DNA of 42,605 nt from positions 1 to 42,605 of the forward strand of contig JAAYYB010000342.1 in NCBI GenBank assembly GCA_012515615.1. The letters are read 5' to 3'. The notes under the pieces were generated by a model that saw only the letters and a program-made list of their open reading frames with translations, had not been told where the DNA came from and searched no databases. The translations under genes and the position numbers were made by a program. Each line of letters begins with the position of its first letter. The stretch's first letter is position 1. The stretch is from Fibrobacter sp. Lineage in GTDB: Bacteria > Fibrobacterota > Chitinivibrionia > Chitinivibrionales > Chitinispirillaceae. Of this stretch, positions 8,607 through 18,778 are shown piece after piece.

Positions 8607-11252
8607 CTAAAGCAGATGAATCTTTTTGGAGATTATCTGTTTCCCGGATTTAATCTGAATTGTGTAAATCCCTTTGGGAGTCTTAGCTGAAATTCGATTT
8701 AAAATCAGATTTTCAGAAACAGCCGCCATCTCTGCGATTCTCTTCCCTGACAACGAAAAAACCGCTACTCTGCGTGAGGGATCTTTTTTCCCAAATGACA
8801 GCTTCAATGCACCATCTGAGAGTCTATGTACAGAAAAACCGGAACCGATTTTTTCCTGTATCCCTTCAAATGCAAAAACCGGTGCATCTTTTCTCAACAG
8901 GCGCACATAGTAAACACCCCCAACCATACCGGATGAAGCCTGGAATTTAACGGTTATCTCATCTTTACCTGTAATCATACTGTTTGGTATGGAATACTCC
9001 TGGTGCACAAATTCATTCTTGTTCCACTTGCCCGAAATATTCTCGGTGACAAGTTTCGCTTCATCAATAAGAATATCAAATGTGCGGGTGCATGATTCGT
9101 TCCCCCAGTACTGGACCAGAAGAGAGAGGTCAGTTTCTTTATTTGTGCTGAGGACATAACTGAAGAAACCTCCGCTTCCACCACTGCATTCTCCTGCATC
9201 ACGGTAAAACTTGTCCTGATGTGTACCTGTTTTAGAATTTAAAGATTGCATCTGGTGGTCGACTTCTGGCTGCTGCTCGCCGGGTGCGACTTTATCTATT
9301 GTACGCTTGTCGAGTATAAGAGCCTCTTCTTCATCTAAATTGCCACTTCCATTAAGTGACCAGTAAATCATATAGCGGGAGTCATGAATGCGGAAAAATG
9401 GCTGTAAGACAAGCTTAGCACCTGTCCAGTTTCCAAAGAGACTGTTACCGGTAAAAGACATCTCTTCACTGTTAGTGCGTTCAAGCTTTGCAGGGATGGT
9501 TATATTGCTTCCAAGAAGAACCGGCGCTTTATCCAGTGGGTAAAGACTACCATTGGCGACGTGCTCCCATCTGCCTTCATTGGCAACTAAACCGCTCAGA
9601 TCGCTGGTTTCTGTTTTTGCTCCCAGAAGAATGGGACCATGCATCAAGGCAAAAAATGAAGGAACATTCGGCATCTGCTCTAAAGTGGTGTGCATCGGTA
9701 ATTGCACTGTCACTACTTCGCCACCGTTCCATGTTCTGTCAACTTCAAAATAGGAGGATGGCTGTGACTGCGAGGTAATCGTTTCGGTCCCTACAACGAC
9801 CTTCATCGCACCCGCGGGTACCCATGATGGGTGGCGGATAAGCATCCGGAACCTGACTGGGGAATCAACGCTTATTGTAAGTACAGTGCGCTCTTCATCG
9901 GGAATGCGTGTTTCCTGCTTTACTTTTACGCCTTTTTCTTTCCAGTTAAGTTCAGACGCAACGAATAGGTTGACAAAAAGAGAGTCACTCTTGTGAGTGT
10001 AAATAAACTGGTTGTATTTGCCGTGGTTTTCCATTCCGGTTCCCACACAGCACCACATGGCCTTATCCGGAGCGGAATACACTCTGTAATGACGGGGGCG
10101 TGCGGGGGTGAAATAAACGTATCCTCCATGTGTGGGGTGCTGGGAGGAAAGAATATGGTTAAACATCGTACGCTCATAGTAGTCAGCGTATTTTGCATCA
10201 TTTGTCATCCGGAACAGCCCTTCGGAAAGCTTGAGCATATTATGGGAGTTACAAGTTTCCGGACCCTCCCGTGTGGTTGTATAATCCACACAGGCTGCGG
10301 CTGTGGGGAAATGCTCACTTAAGCTGTTTCCCCCGAAGGCCAGACTTCTTTTTCCAGTCACAGTCTCCCAGAAGAAGCTTGCAGCCTTGAAGTGTGTATT
10401 GTCGTTGCCGAGTTCTGCTATGCGCTGAAATCCTACGGCTTTGGGTACCTGAGTGTTTGCGTGCATCTTGTCAAGATTGTCTGTTCCCGATGACAACGGG
10501 GTAAGTATTGTCTTGTGAGAAAGTTTTTTTGCCATATTGAGGTATTTTGTATCATTTGTCATTTGATATGCGTCTGCGTAAACCTCATTGATTCCTCCAT
10601 GCTCATTGCCCAGCATGCTTTGAATCTGATTTTCAGACAACCCTGAGCAGATATTGATTCCCCAGTCACACAGCTTCAGAAACATCTGCCTTGCCACATC
10701 GCTGCCCCCATAAGCCCAGGCATCTCTGAGTCCTGCATAGGTCTTGTGGATATTGTACCAGGGTACCCAGTAGTCCCAGACCTTACCGGTATTCCCTTTC
10801 TTAATTTCCCGCCACAGAGGCTTTCCGTTTGGTATGCCGCTTACATAACCGACAAAATCAGCATCCTTTGCATTGGCGTCCTGGCACTTCTTAAGTTCAT
10901 CTATCATATAATCCATACGCTGCTTGCATTGTGCATCCCCTGTAGAAGCATAATGTATTGCCAGCGCAGAGAGGTAATGTCCCCCCACATGCCCATCCAG
11001 TCCGGCCCAGTTGGAATAATTGGACACACCTTTAGTCGACAGTCCTGCATCGGCCCGATAGCAGTACAGAAGCCGGTCGGTATTGTATTTGAGCAGATGG
11101 CTTACGTTAAGATCCATGGCGTGTTTGAATGGCCCGTCCAGAAGTTTAACATCACTGAGCGGAAATTCGTTAGGGTATAGCTTCTCCTGTGCCGTAACGA
11201 AGAATGTTGTCAACAGCACAGTGGCCGCAACTACAAGAGATTTTTTACGCAT
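8607..11252 (-). CDS. GH127 beta-L-arabinofuranosidase with sorting domain
   Basis: An 881-residue secreted enzyme of glycoside hydrolase family 127 (DUF1680), which releases beta-L-arabinofuranose from side chains. The signal peptide runs to about TAQ22. The (alpha/alpha)6 barrel begins with FPLSDVKLLDGPF and contains WAGLDGHVGGHYLSA. The zinc/cysteine active site is fully present: Glu332-Thr-Cys334 in PETCNSHNMLKL and Cys401-Cys402 in MWCCVGTGMENHGKY, corresponding to Glu338, Cys340, Cys417 (nucleophile) and Cys418 of the characterised Bifidobacterium enzyme. A beta-rich accessory region (about 560-790) follows, and the sorting domain occupies the last 80 residues. The start at 11252 is chosen over 11297 because it opens directly on the signal peptide and is preceded by GGGAGGGCAGG. 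It lies 70 bases downstream of the LamG lipoprotein gene, in the same operon. Confidence 0.9.
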   Translation of the reverse strand: MRKKSLVVAATVLLTTFFVTAQEKLYPNEFPLSDVKLLDGPFKHAMDLNVSHLLKYNTDRLLYCYRADAGLSTKGVSNYSNWAGLDGHVGGHYLSALAIHYASTGDAQCKQRMDYMIDELKKCQDANAKDADFVGYVSGIPNGKPLWREIKKGNTGKVWDYWVPWYNIHKTYAGLRDAWAYGGSDVARQMFLKLCDWGINICSGLSENQIQSMLGNEHGGINEVYADAYQMTNDTKYLNMAKKLSHKTILTPLSSGTDNLDKMHANTQVPKAVGFQRIAELGNDNTHFKAASFFWETVTGKRSLAFGGNSLSEHFPTAAACVDYTTTREGPETCNSHNMLKLSEGLFRMTNDAKYADYYERTMFNHILSSQHPTHGGYVYFTPARPRHYRVYSAPDKAMWCCVGTGMENHGKYNQFIYTHKSDSLFVNLFVASELNWKEKGVKVKQETRIPDEERTVLTISVDSPVRFRMLIRHPSWVPAGAMKVVVGTETITSQSQPSSYFEVDRTWNGGEVVTVQLPMHTTLEQMPNVPSFFALMHGPILLGAKTETSDLSGLVANEGRWEHVANGSLYPLDKAPVLLGSNITIPAKLERTNSEEMSFTGNSLFGNWTGAKLVLQPFFRIHDSRYMIYWSLNGSGNLDEEEALILDKRTIDKVAPGEQQPEVDHQMQSLNSKTGTHQDKFYRDAGECSGGSGGFFSYVLSTNKETDLSLLVQYWGNESCTRTFDILIDEAKLVTENISGKWNKNEFVHQEYSIPNSMITGKDEITVKFQASSGMVGGVYYVRLLRKDAPVFAFEGIQEKIGSGFSVHRLSDGALKLSFGKKDPSRRVAVFSLSGKRIAEMAAVSENLILNRISAKTPKGIYTIQIKSGKQIISKKIHLL

Positions 11253-11322
11253 GATACCTGCCCTCCCATGTTGTATTTGTAAAAGTATAGTAATCATCTA
11301 TGTTCTTTAACCTTAATTCCGA

Positions 11323-13068
11323 TCACTCTCTGAACTCCACCAGTACATCATCATTCTTCTGATTCATATAACAGAGTCTGATCCAGTCGTCATTCCTTGC
11401 TGTACTTGATACGCGCACTTCATCTATGCTTCCGTTGAAAAATGACCACCCCTGTTGATAGGGGAGATTTACAGACCTGCCGTGGCTTCCGATAGTGAAA
11501 TTGTCAGTTGTGTTCCTGTCGTATTCACCGGGCATCAGTGCCGCTGTATCAACCATCAACTCTCCGTTTATATAAAAACGCTGACTGGTACCAGATCTTA
11601 CACCTGTCAGGTATACCCATTCTTTGGCGCCGGGGGCCGGCGGAACAGAGTCCTCCGTATATTCCCACCCAAGCTGGTTCTGAAATTCCACAAACTCCCA
11701 GGTTGCCCGCTTATTTTTTATACACTTGAATTGTAAATAGTACTGCTCGTGACCTTTGCCTGCGATAGCACGGTACAGAGAATCGATTCTTTCGGCAAAT
11801 ACCCAGGATGATATCGAATAGTGTGCGTCCTCGGGGAAGTTCAAACTGCTCTGTGCTGTATTAGGCATTGTTATGTAAGATGTTTTACCATCAAAGGCCC
11901 GCGCACCGCCTATGACTCCTGCAACAGGGGCATCTTCTGAGTTTCCCTGCGGTGTTCCATGGTAGTGGTTCATTGTCGCGTCTGATGCCACCTCTTTTCC
12001 TTTACCTGAGAGATGCCACACACCCTGGAATGCATCTGCGGTATCAAACACGGCGCCACCATCAGATTCACCGGGCGCTTCCGGATTACCCCAGTACATT
12101 ACAAGAAATTGCGACTTGTTATTTCCATACACTGTATCAACTTTAACCCAGATTTCTGCTTCCCGGGTTACTGAATTCCACCCTTCAATCTCGCAGGGGA
12201 GCGGGTCTCCGTTTGACTTTGTAAATCTCAGGTCTTCTCCGTCCGCTTTTGCCTGGCTGAAATCGAAATTGTCCTGCCGCAAGCGGATCAGTACTGGAAA
12301 ATTCACTACATCAGCTGCTACACCGGCTCCATCAGCAGACGTGTTCAAGAATAGCTTTCTGGAATGATCCCAGCTGCTTTGGTGGTATAAGTCAACTGTG
12401 CCGATATTGGTAACTTTACTTGATTTTACGGTGACACTGTCAATCTCAACAGGTTTGAAATTATCAGAAGAAGTAAAAGCCCGGATTGTATAGGTCCCGC
12501 CCGGAATATCAGAGACAGTAAATCCTTCCGTCAACTCATCGTGTACACCTATCCGCTCAAGTCCGTATACCTGGATATAGAGGTCTTCCTGGTTATCCAT
12601 TGACGGAGGAAAGAATCCTGTTATGGTGCCGGTAGGACGAAGTGTGTCTGATGGAAGATGCAGTGTGGAATCACCCTCTTCGATGGTGCATCTGACAAGA
12701 ACCGCGTGACCTGAACCATCGTTGACTTCGATACAATAAGTCCCCGGGTCGACTGAATCGATAGAAAACACGCCGCGTGAATCGGTTCTTGTATTGATAC
12801 GGTTGATAGAAGATTTCCCTAATGCCATATCTTCTGCACTGGCAGTATAGTCGTGCGGCCGAAGAATAACCGCGGCATCTGAAGCAAAGCTGCCATCATC
12901 GTTATAAAGGGCACATGTTATGCGGCCGTTACCGGCGTGCGAACCGGTCCCGGCAATGTTATCACCTGTGGTGCACTGTAAAAATGAAAGCATGGCTGAA
13001 ATACAGCAGGTGCTAACCAGGAATAATAGTCCAAATCTCCTCTTTTGCAGCGCAAGGATCAGTTTCAT
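11323..13068 (-). CDS. DUF2341 + LamG surface lipoprotein (pair A)
   Basis: A 581-residue exported protein. A hydrophobic leader ends at Cys32 (FLQC-TTG), a non-classical lipobox, so lipid anchoring is likely but not certain. The region around 45-130 looks like a carboxypeptidase-regulatory Ig-like domain (TDSRGVFSIDSVDPGTYCIEV). A DUF2341 domain follows at about 233-345 (KLFLNTSADGAGV, NFDFSQAKADGEDL, EIWVKVDTVYGN). The C-terminal part is a LamG/concanavalin-A-like sandwich (YSISSWVFAER, FYINGELMVD, GSIDEVRVSSTARNDDWI), probably for sugar binding. It has no sorting domain. Its ATG overlaps the stop of the upstream TIGR02147 gene as ATGA, and a GAGGGGGC ribosome site lies within that gene, so the two are translationally coupled. 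GH127 follows. A clear paralogue is at 18779. Confidence 0.82.
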   Translation of the reverse strand: MKLILALQKRRFGLLFLVSTCCISAMLSFLQCTTGDNIAGTGSHAGNGRITCALYNDDGSFASDAAVILRPHDYTASAEDMALGKSSINRINTRTDSRGVFSIDSVDPGTYCIEVNDGSGHAVLVRCTIEEGDSTLHLPSDTLRPTGTITGFFPPSMDNQEDLYIQVYGLERIGVHDELTEGFTVSDIPGGTYTIRAFTSSDNFKPVEIDSVTVKSSKVTNIGTVDLYHQSSWDHSRKLFLNTSADGAGVAADVVNFPVLIRLRQDNFDFSQAKADGEDLRFTKSNGDPLPCEIEGWNSVTREAEIWVKVDTVYGNNKSQFLVMYWGNPEAPGESDGGAVFDTADAFQGVWHLSGKGKEVASDATMNHYHGTPQGNSEDAPVAGVIGGARAFDGKTSYITMPNTAQSSLNFPEDAHYSISSWVFAERIDSLYRAIAGKGHEQYYLQFKCIKNKRATWEFVEFQNQLGWEYTEDSVPPAPGAKEWVYLTGVRSGTSQRFYINGELMVDTAALMPGEYDRNTTDNFTIGSHGRSVNLPYQQGWSFFNGSIDEVRVSSTARNDDWIRLCYMNQKNDDVLVEFRE

Positions 13069-13928
13069 TGCGCCCCCTCACTTTCATCCGGATTTTTAGT
13101 CAATGGAAAAAGCTGGAAATTACATTGACAAACCGTTTCAGAAACGTCGGTATCTTCTATAACCATATTCATCAATTCCTCTTTAAACGAGCGGATTCGT
13201 TCTTTTATGCGCACATAACATTTCTGTGATACACCCAGGGTAAGTGAGCTGATCTCTCGCTGGGATGGCTCAAATCGTTCAATTGCACCCTTTGCAAGTG
13301 TAATCATTTCAGTATGAAAGTTCCGTAAAATGAGGGATTTCATCTCATATTCAGAGGAGATCATCGGATCTGCGGGTTGGAGTTTTCCCTGCTGATCACG
13401 ACATAAGATTCCCATCCGCAGCATTGTTTCAATCGACTTTCTGGCCTGCGGGGCAGTAATGGAGGGGATGCATTTTTTTGCAATCCAGTCATAATCTTCT
13501 TTGAATTCCGGCAGGGTCACTAATTCCCGTATCGCGCTATGGTACCAGTTTCGGAAAAACTCATATCGGCTTTCATCAAGGATTTTTACTTCGCATTTTC
13601 CCCGTAAACGCAGCATACGGCTGAAATGAAGGTTCTTTTCATCATTTGTTTTACTGTTAACAAACTGTATGACAGCACCAAAATAGTCTGTTTCCTTTGG
13701 CGTTAAATTCATTGCAGAAGCGTACTTCTGCATGACAGTCAGACTGAGGCGCCGCCTTCCGGCAATAATATCCTTGAACATGCTTTGAGAAACACTGGAT
13801 TTAGATGCAAAGAAGCGGAAAGAAAACGACTTCATCGCCTTTTTCTGAAAAGAGTAGTAGTCGTTCAGAAGAGAACGGTAATCGGTGTATTGAAAAATGT
13901 TAAACCTCTTAGCCGCATTGGTTCCCAT
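13065..13928 (-). CDS. TIGR02147/DUF4423 family protein, putative regulator (pair A)
   Basis: A 287-residue soluble protein of the TIGR02147 family, a paralogous family described from Fibrobacter succinogenes. It shows the family start FNIFQYTDYRSLLNDYY, a helix-rich N-terminal region with SVSQSMFKDIIAGRRRLS that resembles a DNA-binding HTH, the central ESRYEFFRNWYHSAIREL block, a winged-helix-like segment (ITAPQARKSIETMLRMGIL) and the C-terminal CNFQLFPLTK. It has no signal peptide or membrane segment, so it is cytoplasmic. The role is not established; transcription control of the coupled lipoprotein and the glycosidases is the natural inference. The ATG is 9 bases from a TATATTA (13937-13943 on plus) with no ribosome site, so the message may be leaderless. 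It overlaps the lipoprotein gene by 4 bases. Confidence 0.85.
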   Translation of the reverse strand: MGTNAAKRFNIFQYTDYRSLLNDYYSFQKKAMKSFSFRFFASKSSVSQSMFKDIIAGRRRLSLTVMQKYASAMNLTPKETDYFGAVIQFVNSKTNDEKNLHFSRMLRLRGKCEVKILDESRYEFFRNWYHSAIRELVTLPEFKEDYDWIAKKCIPSITAPQARKSIETMLRMGILCRDQQGKLQPADPMISSEYEMKSLILRNFHTEMITLAKGAIERFEPSQREISSLTLGVSQKCYVRIKERIRSFKEELMNMVIEDTDVSETVCQCNFQLFPLTKNPDESEGAQ

Positions 13929-14144
13929 ATATTTGCTAATATAAAGAAAAAAAGGAAAAAAAGTGGTGAAAATCTTATTTAGACAGGTAAAGATGCGAAC
14001 AAAAATAACGGTAACTCATTGAAATAAAAGGAAAAAGGAAGATAAAAAAAATAGAACCTTAAAAATTTGCGAACATAATTGAGTGCATTTAGACCAGGTT
14101 TTATTGAAATACAACCAGGCAGACTTCTGTGAATATTACAAAAT
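13929..14144. promoter_or_regulatory. AT-rich promoter region of TIGR02147 pair A
   Basis: A very AT-rich stretch between the TIGR02147 start and the GH30 terminator. TATATTA reads on the minus strand at 13943-13937, only 8 bases before the ATG. No palindromic motif of the three families seen elsewhere is present, unlike before pair B. Confidence 0.45.
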
Positions 14145-14182
14145 AAAAAAGCCGGGAGATTCTAATTGCAAATTCTCCCGGC
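14145..14182 (-). terminator. Rho-independent terminator of the GH30 gene
   Basis: GCCGGGAGA (14151-14159) pairs with TCTCCCGGC (14174-14182). On the minus strand the stem is followed by six T. It lies 27 bases past the GH30 stop codon and isolates that gene from the TIGR02147 operon. Confidence 0.9.
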
Positions 14183-14208
14183 CTTCTTAAGAGGGATTCT
14201 CTTTCCTG

Positions 14209-15717
14209 CTATTTTTTTAAGACTCTTCTGGAAAAGTTAGCGGTGTTATTCTTCACTGAGATTAGATATATGCCTGGAACAAGACCGTTTCCAATTCCAA
14301 GTTCATCTATTCCATACCCGGCTTCCATTACCGATCCTTTTATATCTGTAATGCGGTAGTTAAAATGACCGTCAAGCTTAATACTGAACCCATCGCCCGT
14401 AAACGGGTCAATCCGATTATTGTCTGACAACTTATTGGGTTTTACGCCGGTTGCATCGCCCTTTCCGCAGAGAGTAGTAACACTTTTTGCATCCAGAGTA
14501 ACACTGAATGAATTGTTGTTAACAGTCGCGGTTCCGTCATTTTTCAGGCTTTTGCTTTCTGAAGTTGTAATTTTTGAAAAACTCTTCACAGTTGAATTAG
14601 GGATAGAAATGTTGACTGTTTGCTGGGAGGAGTTATTATTGACCAGTACCACAACTATGCTGTCTTTACCTTTATAAGCTGAAGCATATACATTACTTGC
14701 CGGGCTTTTGGTCGCATCTACCCTTTTATAACCGTTTCGAATGTATTTAGAATACTGGGCCATGACATACCCGCGTTTTGTAGCTGTTCCGGCCGCCGCA
14801 ACAGTGCTGCTTCCATGCCCGCCTTCGCCATCATGTATCAAGGCATAGTAACGGCGAAGCGGCCACCACACATAGGCCTGAAACCTGCCTTCAACCATTG
14901 CATTGTGAATATGGACACCCATATCCATAGCCAGATTCCAGATGTTGGCGTCACTCTTGCTGTCTGTGTACACCTCTGTCATCCAGAGCTCTTTCCCGGT
15001 ACCCTTTTGCTGGAAGAGAGGGTAGGGAAAATCCCTGACTTGTGTTCCGTACAGATGCGTACCGAAGATCTCGACATTGGCAAGTGCCGCAGGATCATTT
15101 AAAATCGGGTCGTACACATTTTTACGGTATTGAAATGATTCCGGAGTCATTAAGGGACAGTTAATCTGTTTGCCGTAATTCTTTATAAAATTAACCGACT
15201 CGGTTGGAGACCACTCTGTCCATTCGTGCGCATAATCAGGCTCATTCTGAGTAGAGATAGCGTAGAGTTCAACACCGTTGTTCTTCATGTGGGTTACATA
15301 ATCGTTCAAGTGTTTTGCATATGCCGCAAAAGTATTCGTATTGATTCTTTTTACCCCATTGACTGTAGTAGTCTGGCCGGAAGGCGGGTTCCAGGGTGAT
15401 GCGAATACAATAGCTCCAAGTTCAACCGCTCTTTTGGCTGTGTTTATGCCAAGAGACCATTCATTTGTTCTATCGGATACAAATGTACGAAGTACAGTAA
15501 GTCCAAGTTGTCCAGGCCCGTTTCCAAATGCCAGTTCACGTTCTGCGGCATTCAGGTCTCTATACCATGTAGGGTGGTTGATACCTCCAAACCCGCGTAT
15601 CAACTGCTGTTCACTGTTTAGATTAACAGTAACATTCTGAGCAGAAATCTGACTTACAGTCAGGAGTGAGATTCCGATGGATATAAGAACTGCAATACTT
15701 GAACTGAAATGTTTCAT
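14209..15717 (-). CDS. GH30 (subfamily 8-like) xylanase/glucuronoxylanase with sorting domain
   Basis: A 502-residue secreted enzyme with a signal peptide to about SAQ27. The GH30 barrel plus side beta-domain spans about 28-415, with acid/base Glu159 in STQNEPDYAHEW and nucleophile Glu248 in LWMTEVY. The QNEPDYAHEWTEW block and the WWPLRRYYALIHDGE, TKRGYVMAQYSKYIRNGYKRVDAT region match bacterial glucuronoxylanases (XynC type), which cut xylan next to 4-O-methylglucuronic acid branches. Whether the glucuronate-binding residues are all kept cannot be settled by eye. The C-terminal sorting domain (about 430-502) ends LKK. A GAGGGG ribosome site lies about 6 bases before the ATG. It is transcribed divergently from the short GH10 gene, sharing the 15718-16214 control region. 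Confidence 0.88.
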   Translation of the reverse strand: MKHFSSSIAVLISIGISLLTVSQISAQNVTVNLNSEQQLIRGFGGINHPTWYRDLNAAERELAFGNGPGQLGLTVLRTFVSDRTNEWSLGINTAKRAVELGAIVFASPWNPPSGQTTTVNGVKRINTNTFAAYAKHLNDYVTHMKNNGVELYAISTQNEPDYAHEWTEWSPTESVNFIKNYGKQINCPLMTPESFQYRKNVYDPILNDPAALANVEIFGTHLYGTQVRDFPYPLFQQKGTGKELWMTEVYTDSKSDANIWNLAMDMGVHIHNAMVEGRFQAYVWWPLRRYYALIHDGEGGHGSSTVAAAGTATKRGYVMAQYSKYIRNGYKRVDATKSPASNVYASAYKGKDSIVVVLVNNNSSQQTVNISIPNSTVKSFSKITTSESKSLKNDGTATVNNNSFSVTLDAKSVTTLCGKGDATGVKPNKLSDNNRIDPFTGDGFSIKLDGHFNYRITDIKGSVMEAGYGIDELGIGNGLVPGIYLISVKNNTANFSRRVLKK

Positions 15718-17471
<1,754 letters not shown>

Positions 17472-17488
17472 TGAATGGACGTAAAGAT

Positions 17489-17516
17489 CCGGGGTGGAAT
17501 GACCACCCCGGTTTCT
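17489..17516 (+). terminator. Terminator after GH10
   Basis: CCGGGGTGG (17489-17497) pairs perfectly with CCACCCCGG (17503-17511) around AATGA, followed by TTTCT. It lies 18 bases past the stop codon. Confidence 0.8.
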
Positions 17517-17621
17517 GACCCGTCGTTGGGTGTTGTCTGCTTTTCCTCTCATGTCCTGCGAAATCGTTTTAATTCTTTAAGCATAGTAACCGAAAATAGT
17601 GCGAGAAGGCACTCATTGCGT

Positions 17622-17640
17622 TGTTCCAGTTCCCGGAACA
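17622..17640. promoter_or_regulatory. TGTTCC-N7-GGAACA site, copy 1
   Basis: TGTTCC-AGTTCCC-GGAACA followed by CTTTTTT. Fifty bases separate it from TATATTA at 17691-17697, exactly as at copy 2 (23793-23811). It lies in the 440-base gap before TIGR02147 pair B, which holds no gene. Confidence 0.55.
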
Positions 17641-17766
17641 CTTTTTTCAAGCTTTGTCTGAAATCTGCATTTGCCCGATTATAGCCTCTTTATATTAGTA
17701 TTACAGGGGGATTAAAATTTTTGTGATAGGTTATACCATCTTTATTATTGCCGTTTATATCACCTG

Positions 17767-17876
17767 ACTTATGCACACGGATCAGGGCGAATTGCGCTTG
17801 TCCCTCGTGCATAAAGGCTTTCACAAATCTTGATGTAAGGTTTTATACGGCATTCAAATAGATTTTGTGTTATAAT
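17767..17876 (+). promoter_or_regulatory. ACTTATGCAC / TCAGGG / TTTCACAAA module, copy 1, and promoter of pair B
   Basis: ACTTATGCAC (17767-17776), TCAGGG (17782-17787), CATAAAGG and TTTCACAAA (17819-17827) occur in the same order as upstream of the GH30 gene at 26101. GTGCATAA at 17808-17814 forms an inverted copy of the first box. A TATAAT at 17871-17876 is a further -10 candidate 36 bases before the TIGR02147 start. Confidence 0.5.
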
Positions 17877-17911
17877 AACAACTAAGCAACCATTTTATAG
17901 GTGCGTACACT

Positions 17912-18775
17912 ATGGCTCGACCTAAATCAGCAATCAGAATTTTTGACTACTCCGATTATCGCAGTTACCTCGGTGAATATTATAAGGATCAAAAGGAGCG
18001 CAATACTTATTTTTCCTACAGGTATTTTGCAAACAAAGCGGGAATAAGGTCGATTGGTCTATACAAGGATGTTGTAGACGGGAAGCAGTCTCTTTCCCGA
18101 CGGGCTATTGCCAAGTTTTCCGAGGCGATAGGCCATTCAAAACGTGAAGCGGAGTACTTTGAGGCAATGGTGTTTTTTACAGATGCCGAGACCATAGAGG
18201 AACGCAAATTCTATTTCGAACGGATGATGGCGTGTCATGAATCAAAAGCCCGTATTATTGAGTCATCACGCTATGAGTATTATTCTCAATGGTACTATAG
18301 TGCCGTACGGGCACTCCTTTCGTTTTACTCGTTTGATGGTGTAGAATTCTCCTCATTGGCAAATCTGCTCTCACCTCCAATAACAACAGAGCAGGCGAAA
18401 AAGGCGATTGAGGTTTTGGAGAGGCTCGGTATGATAAAGAGAAAAGAGAACGGTTTCTTTGAGCCCAGCGACCAGATAATCACTACCGGCCAGTTGAACA
18501 ACAACAAGCAGGTTCAAACATTGAGCGTTATCAATTTTCAGAAAAATCTCTTATCCTTAGCCGCTGAAGCATATGACCGGTATTCGGAGCGGCAGATGGA
18601 CATGTCCACCATTACACTCAGCATATCGAAAAAGACCAGGCATTTGATAAAGGAGGAAGCGGCTGTTTTCCGGAAAAAAGTCCTCAGTCTTGCAGAAAAA
18701 GACACACATCCGGAATGTCTCTATCAACTTAATTGTCAATTTTTTCCTCTGACAGACCTCGGGAAGGATGAGTAA
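17912..18775 (+). CDS. TIGR02147/DUF4423 family protein, putative regulator (pair B)
   Basis: A 287-residue cytoplasmic protein, the same length as its paralogue at 13065. Shared features are IFDYSDYRSYLGEYY at the N-terminus, the helix-rich LYKDVVDGKQSLSRR region, SSRYEYYSQWYYSAVRALL, the winged-helix-like ITTEQAKKAIEVLERLGMI and the C-terminal LNCQFFPLTDL. No signal peptide or membrane helix is present. Like its paralogue it sits directly before a DUF2341/LamG lipoprotein gene, here with a 3-base gap. The upstream region carries both a TGTTCC-N7-GGAACA palindrome and the ACTTATGCAC module, so this gene is probably itself under sugar-responsive or autoregulatory control. An AGGTG ribosome site lies 8 bases before the ATG. 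The function is inferred from context only. Confidence 0.85.
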   Translation: MARPKSAIRIFDYSDYRSYLGEYYKDQKERNTYFSYRYFANKAGIRSIGLYKDVVDGKQSLSRRAIAKFSEAIGHSKREAEYFEAMVFFTDAETIEERKFYFERMMACHESKARIIESSRYEYYSQWYYSAVRALLSFYSFDGVEFSSLANLLSPPITTEQAKKAIEVLERLGMIKRKENGFFEPSDQIITTGQLNNNKQVQTLSVINFQKNLLSLAAEAYDRYSERQMDMSTITLSISKKTRHLIKEEAAVFRKKVLSLAEKDTHPECLYQLNCQFFPLTDLGKDE

Positions 18776-18778
18776 AAG

